56,824 nucleotides of DNA from Verrucomicrobiota bacterium (GTDB lineage: Bacteria > Verrucomicrobiota > Verrucomicrobiia > Chthoniobacterales > UBA10450). Below are positions 24,141 through 30,567 of the stretch, in pieces. The notes under the pieces are model-generated. The model saw nothing but the letters and a program-made list of their open reading frames with translations. It ran no database searches and had not been told where the DNA came from. Positions within the stretch are counted from its first letter, which is position 1, and each line of letters starts with the position of its first letter. The position numbers and the translations under genes were made by a program. The stretch covers positions 1 through 56,824 of the forward strand of contig QHPD01000110.1 in the NCBI GenBank assembly GCA_003218975.1. Direction: 5' to 3'.

Positions 24141-25373
24141 ATGGTCATGACTGACAGCGAAATCATTTATCTCGATAACAATGCGACCACGCCGCTCGAC
24201 CCGGCGGTGATCGAGGAAATGCTCCCGTTTTTGAGGGAATGTTACGGCAACCCTTCGAGCGGCTACGCCTTTGCCGCGAAAGCGCGAGAAGCTGTCGATC
24301 TTGCCCGGGAGCGACTGGCGGCGTTGCTGGGATGCGAGCCGCCGGAAATTGTGTTCACCAGCTGTGGGACGGAATCGAATAACGCGGTCATCAACTCGGT
24401 GCTGCAATTTGAACCGCACGGCAAATTCGCCACTGGACGAATCCGCCATGGTGGACATATCGTGACCAGCGCCGTCGAACACAGCGCCGTGCTGCGACCG
24501 TGCCAAGATCTCTTGAAAAAAGGGTGCGACGTGACATTTCTCGGCGTGGATCAAGATGGCCGTGTCGATCTTGGCGAATTGGAAGCGGCCATTCGCCCGG
24601 AAACGGCACTGGTCTCGATGATGTGGGCAAATAACGAGACCGGCGTGCTATTTCCGGTGGAGAAAATCGCTGAACTCTGCCGGGACAAAGGCGTGCTCTT
24701 TCACACAGACGCCGTGCAAGCCGTCGGGAAAATCCCGATTGGTGTTCGCGATACCGCGATCAATTTTCTTTCCCTTTCCGCGCACAAATTTCATGGACCG
24801 AAGGGCGTCGGCGCGCTTTATGTCCGTCGCGGAACACGTTTTCACCCATTGATCGCCGGCGGCGGCCAGGAAGACGGACGCCGGGGCGGAACGGAAAATG
24901 TCGCGTCGATTGTCGGGCTGGGAAAAGCAGCCGAGCGCGCTCTCGAATATCTGACAGAAGGCAAAACGCATATTCGTTCGATGCGCGACCGATTTGAGAA
25001 AGCGATTCTCGAAAGGGTAAGCGGCGCGTCTGTCAACGGCGCGCGGGCAGCGCGAGTTCCAAACACGTCGAGCTTTTCATTCGAGGGAATCGAGTCGCCG
25101 GCGGCGCTTCTCCTGCTAGATCGACATCGTATTTGTTGCTCAGCGGGATCGGCGTGTCGCACCGGTTCGCAGGAGGCGTCGCATGTGCTCCGGGCAATGG
25201 ACTCGATCGGAGACCGCGCGCGGCGCAGCCTGCGGTTTTCGTTCAGCCGATTCAACACCGACGCGCAAATCGATCGCGCGATCGAAATGGTTCCGAAAGT
25301 TATCGCGAAGCTTCGGGAGATGACGACACCAACTCAGGCAAGCGCGGTCTCTGCTGCAGTCACGGCTCAGTGA
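24141..25373 (+). CDS. Cysteine desulfurase (NifS/IscS class)
   Basis: PLP enzyme that takes sulfur from cysteine for Fe-S clusters or tRNA thiolation, about 410 residues. Motifs are YLDNNATTPLDP at the N-terminus, TSCGTESNN, VSMMWANNETG, HTDAVQAVGK, the PLP lysine in LSAHKFHGPKGVGALY, and the sulfur-carrying cysteine loop CCSAGSACRTGSQEASHVL, which has the class I SSACTSxxxxPS-type layout. ATGs at 24141 and 24147 are both possible starts. No iscU or sufBCD genes are adjacent. Confidence 0.94.
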   Translation: MVMTDSEIIYLDNNATTPLDPAVIEEMLPFLRECYGNPSSGYAFAAKAREAVDLARERLAALLGCEPPEIVFTSCGTESNNAVINSVLQFEPHGKFATGRIRHGGHIVTSAVEHSAVLRPCQDLLKKGCDVTFLGVDQDGRVDLGELEAAIRPETALVSMMWANNETGVLFPVEKIAELCRDKGVLFHTDAVQAVGKIPIGVRDTAINFLSLSAHKFHGPKGVGALYVRRGTRFHPLIAGGGQEDGRRGGTENVASIVGLGKAAERALEYLTEGKTHIRSMRDRFEKAILERVSGASVNGARAARVPNTSSFSFEGIESPAALLLLDRHRICCSAGSACRTGSQEASHVLRAMDSIGDRARRSLRFSFSRFNTDAQIDRAIEMVPKVIAKLREMTTPTQASAVSAAVTAQ

Positions 25374-25398
25374 GCCCCGCCAAAGACGAAAGCCAATG

Positions 25399-26220
25399 CT
25401 AATGGCGCTGCACGAATTCTTGGAAAAGATCGACGAGCCAGTTCGAAAAATTGCTCAGATTGGTCAGCAAATTCGCGCCGAAGCCCGCGAACGTGATTTG
25501 TGGTGAGGCGAGGATGAGCATCACGCTGAGCAACAGGAAGTTCATGAGGTAGATCACGATCAACGAAAAAAATGTGCCTTGCTCGCTCAGATCAGTCTGA
25601 TTTTTCGGGATCATCCAGCAGGTGAACGTGAAATGGAATGCCCAGGTCGCGCCGATCACGGCATAAAGCAGTCGGCCATACGGCTGCACGTTTAGAAAAA
25701 AGCTGAGCACGCCGTACGCGGCGATCGCCAGAATGCTGTAGAGCGGGAAAAAATAGGGTGCCAGCCCGATCCAAAAATTGTTCCGGTTCGTGACGACGTG
25801 GCCGCCGTCGCGACCGACGCGAAACCCGCTGACGCGTCCGCCCATTAGCCAAACCCAAAGCGCATGTGTGAGCTCGTGTCCGAGGACATAAATGACGATT
25901 GGGCGCGGCAGGCCGAAGAAGGCGATGAGCCACAGCACCGCTCCCAACGAGAAGAACCAAAATTCTTCGCCTGCCCACAGTCGTTGCGTCATGGTTGCGC
26001 GCGCAAAGACAGTGAAAAATGTCTGAGTAAGAACGGCGCAGATCGGCAGCAGAAAAATCGCGACGATAAATTTCACCCAGCGAGTAGGTACAGTGAGCGA
26101 CTCGAGCGGAGCGACGAAGCTTCTCGCTGTCCCGCGCGCAACACTTTGGACAACTTTCCGGCCGCGTTCGGATTTGCGCTTTGCGCGATTGCTTTTCGAT
26201 CTTCGCTTCGTTGCAGCCAA
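25399..26220 (-). CDS. M50-like zinc metalloprotease membrane protein
   Basis: 273 residues with a basic N-terminal tail (KRRSKSNRAKRKSERGRK) and about six membrane helices. The HExxH motif HELTHALWVWLMGG lies in a helix around residues 115-128, as in site-2-protease-like and M50-type enzymes. The second-site NxxPxxxx(D/E)-type motif is not obvious, although PYFFPLYSILAIAAYG could be a counterpart. It may act in intramembrane proteolysis or be a structural member of the family. It converges on the cysteine desulfurase, 25 bp away. Confidence 0.65.
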   Translation of the reverse strand: MAATKRRSKSNRAKRKSERGRKVVQSVARGTARSFVAPLESLTVPTRWVKFIVAIFLLPICAVLTQTFFTVFARATMTQRLWAGEEFWFFSLGAVLWLIAFFGLPRPIVIYVLGHELTHALWVWLMGGRVSGFRVGRDGGHVVTNRNNFWIGLAPYFFPLYSILAIAAYGVLSFFLNVQPYGRLLYAVIGATWAFHFTFTCWMIPKNQTDLSEQGTFFSLIVIYLMNFLLLSVMLILASPQITFAGFGANLLTNLSNFSNWLVDLFQEFVQRH

Positions 26221-26221
26221 G

Positions 26222-26275
26222 GTTGCCGCAGATTACGCAGATTTACACAGACAAAAGCAAGGCAGAACTGCGGAT
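26222..26275. repeat. Degenerate CGCAGATTACGCAGATT element
   Basis: AGGTTGCCGCAGATTACGCAG and the following ATTTACACAGA are built of the same roughly 9-bp word as the inverted repeat at 2953-3027, with a partial inverse (AACTGCGGATTAAGC) at its right end. It is located between efp and the M50-like gene. Confidence 0.5.
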
Positions 26276-26313
26276 TAAGCGAATATGGCGCGGATCTCCC
26301 CAGAGTTACAGAA

Positions 26314-26871
26314 TCATGCGCGCCCCATGTAAGCGCCGGTGCGGGTGTCGATCTTGATCGTTTCGCCTTCCTTAATGAAGAGAGGGACGTTGATTTTCTT
26401 TCCAGTCTCGAGCGTGGCCGGTTTCGTGACGTTGCTGGCGGTGTCGCCGCGAACGCCTTCCGGAGATTCGGTCACTTTCAGGCTGACGGACGCCGGCAAC
26501 TCAACCTGCACCGGTCTGCCCTCGGCGTAGATCACCTGGACAGCGAGATTTTCGACCAGGTAATCGCTGGCGCCGCCGATCAAATTTTCCTGCAACGTGA
26601 TCGTGTCGTACGTGTCCGGGTCCATGAAATGATATCCGTTCCGGTCTTTGTAACTGAACTCGAGCGTTTTTCGCTCGATCTGGACCAACTCCACTTTGTC
26701 CGTCGATCCGAAACGGACATCAGCGCTTTTGCCTGTGTTGATGTAACGAATGATTGCCTGGACAAACGCGCGCAAGTTCCCCGGCGTACGATGATGCACC
26801 TCGAGCACAATGGCGGGGTTGCCATTGTATTTGATGGCCATTCCTCTGCGAAGATCGTTAGCTGGGATCAT
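26314..26871 (-). CDS. efp: Elongation factor P with an unusual tip loop
   Basis: Relieves ribosome stalling at proline stretches. All three OB/KOW domains are present (185 residues): KOW (MIPANDLRRGMAIKYNGNP), middle (KTLEFSYKDRNGYHFMDPDT) and C-terminal (KVTESPEGVRGDTASNVTKP) with GAYMGRA at the end. The tip loop, which normally carries the modifiable residue (Lys34 in PGKG in E. coli), reads HRTPGNLRAF: position 34 is Asn (N32 here) and an Arg lies two residues later. None of the known modifying enzymes (EpmAB, EarP) is near. Start is ATG; the kdsD gene lies upstream on the same strand. Confidence 0.95.
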   Translation of the reverse strand: MIPANDLRRGMAIKYNGNPAIVLEVHHRTPGNLRAFVQAIIRYINTGKSADVRFGSTDKVELVQIERKTLEFSYKDRNGYHFMDPDTYDTITLQENLIGGASDYLVENLAVQVIYAEGRPVQVELPASVSLKVTESPEGVRGDTASNVTKPATLETGKKINVPLFIKEGETIKIDTRTGAYMGRA

Positions 26872-26894
26872 GGGAGCGCGGACGTTACACGCGG

Positions 26895-27866
26895 TTAGAG
26901 CAACTTCAAGCGCGTGAGGTCCTGCGAATCGACGACGCCCACAGGCACATTGTCATCATCGATCACGACAAGGTCGTCGATGCGATGGCGATCCAGCAGA
27001 TTCAAAACCTCGACCGCCAGTTTGTCTTTGTGCACGGTCACGGGATTTAATGTCATCAGGTCTGCTACGAGTCGTTCGCCGATTTTGGAATCGGTTTGAA
27101 AATGCCGGACGAAATCGCCATGCGTGAATATGCCGACTAATTGTCGATCTTCGCCGATAACGACCGCCGCGCCAGCGCGAACGCTAGTCATGACCCTGAG
27201 CACGTCGCGGATCGGTGTATTGGTGGAGACGATGGCCATCGCTTCCCGGGGTCGCATGATTTGATGCACCCGCATGAGCAGGCTACGGCCAATCGTTCCG
27301 CCGGGATGAAACTTCGCAAAATCTTCCTTGTTAAACCCGCGCGCCTCTAGGAGAACCATGGCTAACGCGTCGCCCAGGGCCAGCATCACCGTCGTGCTCG
27401 AGGTCGGGGCCAGATTCAGCGGACAAGCTTCCTGTTCGACGTTTACATCCAGAAAGAGATGAGCGTTTTGAGCGAGGGTCGATTTCGGATTGCCGCACAT
27501 CGCGATGATCCTTACTTGGAACCGCGCGATAGCCGGCAGAACCCGGAGCAATTCCTCCGTTTCGCCGCTCGCGCTTAACGCAAGCACGACGTCGCCGTCG
27601 GCGATCATGCCGAGATCGCCGTGCAACGCGTTGGAAGAATCGAGCACCACGGCCGGCGAGCCGGTGCTGGTAAGCGTGGCGGCGATTTTCGCGCCGATGT
27701 GCCCGGATTTTCCCACGCCGAGCACGACCACTTTTCCGCGCGCGTCCACAGTTTCCCGGATCAGTTCGACAGCACGCGAGAAATTTTCGCCCAACCGCTC
27801 CCGGAACCGCTTGAGCTCAAAAATTTCTATCTCCAGGACACGTCTGGCCTTTTCAAGGTAGTCCAT
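26895..27866 (-). CDS. kdsD: Arabinose-5-phosphate isomerase (KpsF/GutQ family)
   Basis: Interconverts ribulose-5-phosphate and arabinose-5-phosphate, the first step to Kdo of lipopolysaccharide. It comprises a SIS domain (KVVVLGVGKSGHIGAKIAAT, then SSNALHGDLGM and LSASGETEELL) and two C-terminal CBS domains (VHQIMRPREAM to FTHGDFVRHF, and LMTLNPVTVHKD to VVDSQDLTRL). The frame is open for 23 more codons upstream; MDYLEKARRVLEIEIFEL is the usual start. It is divergent from a small secreted protein gene. The presence of Kdo precursors here supports an LPS-containing outer membrane. Confidence 0.93.
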   Translation of the reverse strand: MDYLEKARRVLEIEIFELKRFRERLGENFSRAVELIRETVDARGKVVVLGVGKSGHIGAKIAATLTSTGSPAVVLDSSNALHGDLGMIADGDVVLALSASGETEELLRVLPAIARFQVRIIAMCGNPKSTLAQNAHLFLDVNVEQEACPLNLAPTSSTTVMLALGDALAMVLLEARGFNKEDFAKFHPGGTIGRSLLMRVHQIMRPREAMAIVSTNTPIRDVLRVMTSVRAGAAVVIGEDRQLVGIFTHGDFVRHFQTDSKIGERLVADLMTLNPVTVHKDKLAVEVLNLLDRHRIDDLVVIDDDNVPVGVVDSQDLTRLKLL

Positions 27867-27879
27867 CGAACTATATAAT
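27850..27879 (+). promoter_or_regulatory. Candidate promoter of the small secreted protein gene
   Basis: TTTTCA (27850-27855) and TATAAT (27874-27879) with an 18-bp spacer. The perfect -10 hexamer sits in the divergent gap between kdsD and the ATG at 27934. A start near 27886 would leave a leader of about 48 bases with GGAAAGGAAA just before the ATG. Confidence 0.45.
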
Positions 27880-27933
27880 GTGGGCAGGCGTGATGAGGGG
27901 CAAGAATTTGCACGCCCGTTGGAAAGGAAAAAC

Positions 27934-28233
27934 ATGAAGACATTAATGATCGCGATCCTGGCCGCGCTGGTTACAACTGCTTCGGCTCAAACATTCCGGG
28001 CGCCGATCGGCCCGCAGCAACCGGTAAGACCAATGCCTACGCCGCCGCCGATGATAGCGCACCCCGAAGTGCAGGGAGTAATTCCGCGCGCATTTAGCGA
28101 CGCGCGTAACCCGTTACAGATGATCAATCCGTGGGCACCGCCACGATATGGCACCTGGGTGGAAAGCACAGCATTCGATCCCGACAACCCCGGGAAATGG
28201 AAGGGCATTAAATTTTTCGAAATCATCTTCTGA
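27934..28233 (+). CDS. Small secreted hypothetical protein
   Basis: 99 residues: a signal peptide (MKTLMIAILAALVTTASA) and a proline-rich mature part (PQQPVRPMPTPPPMIAHPE) ending in FDPDNPGKWKGIKFFEIIF. I know no family. A purine-rich site GGAAAGGAAA precedes the ATG by three to four bases, and the upstream frame (to 27880) is not used. The stop TGA (28231-28233) immediately precedes, and may overlap, the start of the glycosyltransferase gene. Confidence 0.65.
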   Translation: MKTLMIAILAALVTTASAQTFRAPIGPQQPVRPMPTPPPMIAHPEVQGVIPRAFSDARNPLQMINPWAPPRYGTWVESTAFDPDNPGKWKGIKFFEIIF

Positions 28234-28295
28234 TAAATCCGAAATCCGATAGCCCGGTCGTCGCATGCTATTGCGCGACGTTTCTGAAACCGGAG

Positions 28296-29387
28296 ATGTT
28301 GCACATCTACCGGCAAATCACCGCACTTGAGCGCGTCTCGCCTGTGGTCGTTGCGCAGAAACGCGAAAACGCGGACCGGTTTCCATTCGATAAGATCGAT
28401 ATCGTTCCAAAACCGGCGCTGCATTTTCTGCGGCGCTTCTGGTTTCGTCAGTTGCGCGATAAGCCATGGCAGATTTCACCAGGGGAATTAAGCGCGCTAA
28501 CAAGCATGCTGAAAAAAAGAAACGCCCGGCTCTTGCATATCTATTTTGGTCAAATCGCTGTCCATCTTCTGCCGCTGATTCGTGCGTGGCAGCCTTCGAT
28601 TGTTTCCTTCCACGGCGCAGATGTGATCGTGGACATGCACAAGCCGGCGTATCAAGAAGCCACGCGACAGATGCTCGATGCGGTCAAGCTTGTTCTTGTG
28701 CGCTCGGAATCGTTGCGCCGCGCAGTTGTCGATCTTGGTGGCAACCAAAACAAGATCGAAACCCAGCGCACCGGTATTCCGCTGGAGGAATTTCCCTTTC
28801 GCGAACGCAATTTCGTCGCCGCGGCGAGCGAATGGAAATTTGTGCAAGCGGGCCGTTTGGTCGAGAAGAAGGGGTTGCCGGTCACGCTTCGCGCTTTCGC
28901 AAGTTTTCAGAAGCGGTATCCGAACGCTAAGCTAACAATCGCCGGTGAAGGGCTGTTGCTCGATCGACTTCGGGACTTGGCGCGCGAACTCAAGGTCGAG
29001 CACCATGTTTCGTTTCCTGGTTTCATTTCGCAGGTGCAATTGCGCGATCTCTATCATGCGTCGCACATTTTTCTGCATCCGAGCGAGACCGGCCCCGACG
29101 GAAATCAAGAAGGCATTCCAAATTCAATGTTGGAAGCAATGGCGACCGGGATGCCGGTGTTCGCCACGCAGCATGGCGGGATCCCCGAAGCGATCGAGAA
29201 CGGCGTGAGCGGCGTGCTCGTGCCAGAGCATAGTCATGAACAGCTGGCCCGCGCGTTGCTCGACGCGGCGCAAGATCCCGATTTTCTATCGCGAATCGCT
29301 CGTAACGGGGCCGAATTCGTCCACAAAAATTTCAATCTCAATGAGCAAGCACGCCAGCTGGAAAATGTTTATCTCAGATTGTTATAG
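28296..29387 (+). CDS. GT-B glycosyltransferase (family 4-like)
   Basis: At least 363 residues. The C-terminal Rossmann half is clear: KFVQAGRLVEKKGLPVTLRA, AKLTIAGEGLLLDRLRDLA, HIFLHPSETGPDGNQEGIPN and then SMLEAMATGMPVFATQHGGI-PEAIENG, the E-x7-E donor-binding motif. The N-terminal domain has SFHGADVIVD. Only the ATG at 28296 is a canonical start, but the frame is open further upstream and reads SPVVACYCATFLKPEMLHIY, which looks like the real first strand of the fold; a CTG at 28230 could be the start. The sugar and acceptor are unknown, probably envelope glycans. Confidence 0.88.
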   Translation: MLHIYRQITALERVSPVVVAQKRENADRFPFDKIDIVPKPALHFLRRFWFRQLRDKPWQISPGELSALTSMLKKRNARLLHIYFGQIAVHLLPLIRAWQPSIVSFHGADVIVDMHKPAYQEATRQMLDAVKLVLVRSESLRRAVVDLGGNQNKIETQRTGIPLEEFPFRERNFVAAASEWKFVQAGRLVEKKGLPVTLRAFASFQKRYPNAKLTIAGEGLLLDRLRDLARELKVEHHVSFPGFISQVQLRDLYHASHIFLHPSETGPDGNQEGIPNSMLEAMATGMPVFATQHGGIPEAIENGVSGVLVPEHSHEQLARALLDAAQDPDFLSRIARNGAEFVHKNFNLNEQARQLENVYLRLL

Positions 29388-29415
29388 CGGTGCTTATGCC
29401 AACTACCGAACCATT

Positions 29416-29446
29416 GATCAGGCATTTGACACCAACGCCTCTACCA
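29416..29446. repeat. Diverged copy of the GGCGYTTG palindrome repeat
   Basis: GATCAGGCATTTGACACCAA followed by CGCCTCTACC. It matches the element at 48420 (GATCAGGCGCTTGGCACAAG, CGCCTCTACA) at most positions, with a broken right arm. Located just after the glycosyltransferase stop codon. Confidence 0.6.
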
Positions 29447-29514
29447 ATCGCGGCTTTACTGATTGTTACTCACCATCCGCGCCGCAGCTCCGGACGCAGC
29501 CGGGGATGGCCGCG

Positions 29515-30564
29515 CTACTTCCGCACAAAGCGGGCGAAAAATTCTGCCAATTGTGAACGGATTGCTTGAAAGGAGAGCCGCTCCAGTGCGATTCCTTGCG
29601 ATTGGGCGACGATCGCGCCACGCGATTCCGCATTTTTCAACAAATTGAGCGCGACGGAAGCGATCTCACTAAAGCTCCGCCCCTCGCCACAAGTTTTTGG
29701 GAATGCAGTTCTCTCAATCGCGCCATCGCCGCCGACGCAAACAGTGCGGGCGAGTAGTGCATCGCCCGCGACCTGGCCGGGCACGTGACTTCGGTCCAGT
29801 TGCAAAATGATCTTGTGCCTGGCCACCATGCGCACGTAATCCGGATACGATTTTTCGTCCTCGATAACGCGAAATTTTCCCTCCGGAAATTTTAGCTCCC
29901 AAAGCAGTCGCCGCGCTTTGTATCCATCCAGATTGAGGACGGTGACCGGCTCGCCCGTTGCTTCACAGAGTTGCCGCGCGACCAATAGCGCCGCGAAATG
30001 GTTGCGGGAAGGCACATCCCATTCGCGCGTCCCCACGAAAATCCCCGATCGCTCATCGGGCGGCACCGAAAAGTCCCATCGCGAGTCTTCCACTGGGTAA
30101 GGCGTTGGGACAAACGCAACGGTGGCTGGATCATGGTTCCAACGGGCGCGCTGATAGATTTCCGCGGCTTCTGGCGTCGTGGCGATGCATCCATCAGCTT
30201 GTCCCAGAATGTTCATGAAACGAGACAGCTTCGCGCGATCGCATAACTGCTGGGCGATCTGATGCAGACCGGTTTCCTTTAAAGAAACGGCGACAATGCG
30301 ACCGTGTTTTTTTAGTTGGCCTAACGCGCGCTCTGAAGCTCTGAACTCTCCGCGCAACAGAAGAAGAACCGGTGTTCCTTCCGCGATCGCGCGTCGGACA
30401 TCGTAATGGAAAGCGCCGCGCGTGCATGCCGCGTAAGCGTGAAAATTGATCGGCGGATGTTCTCCTGCGCCCGGCTCGATTGTTTCGCTGAAATGCTGTT
30501 CCGGATCGCGACCGCTCGGATTAAGAACAGTTAACTTAAAATCGCTCGCGACTTCCAACGCCAT
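29515..30564 (-). CDS. Probable GT-B-like glycosyltransferase, unassigned
   Basis: 349 residues with alternating strand/helix segments of a two-domain nucleotide-sugar transferase: GTPVLLLLRGEFR, ADGCIATTPEAAEIYQRA, TVAFVPTPYPVEDS, SGIFVGTREWDVPSRNHFAA, HKIILQLDRSHVPGQVAGDA. The GT-B plan (a first domain ending in a VPTPYP-like linker, then a second with the GxRxWD-like loop) is suggestive rather than certain. The gene follows the PBP gene by only 3 bp on the minus strand, which suggests co-transcription and a role in the envelope. Confidence 0.55.
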   Translation of the reverse strand: MALEVASDFKLTVLNPSGRDPEQHFSETIEPGAGEHPPINFHAYAACTRGAFHYDVRRAIAEGTPVLLLLRGEFRASERALGQLKKHGRIVAVSLKETGLHQIAQQLCDRAKLSRFMNILGQADGCIATTPEAAEIYQRARWNHDPATVAFVPTPYPVEDSRWDFSVPPDERSGIFVGTREWDVPSRNHFAALLVARQLCEATGEPVTVLNLDGYKARRLLWELKFPEGKFRVIEDEKSYPDYVRMVARHKIILQLDRSHVPGQVAGDALLARTVCVGGDGAIERTAFPKTCGEGRSFSEIASVALNLLKNAESRGAIVAQSQGIALERLSFQAIRSQLAEFFARFVRK

Positions 30565-30567
30565 CGC

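Noticed and set aside
25864-26898. Long plus-strand frame (344 codons)
   Set aside because: Antisense to efp and the M50-like gene, both with clear motifs; composition is rich in R, C and H, as in shadow frames of GC-rich coding DNA.
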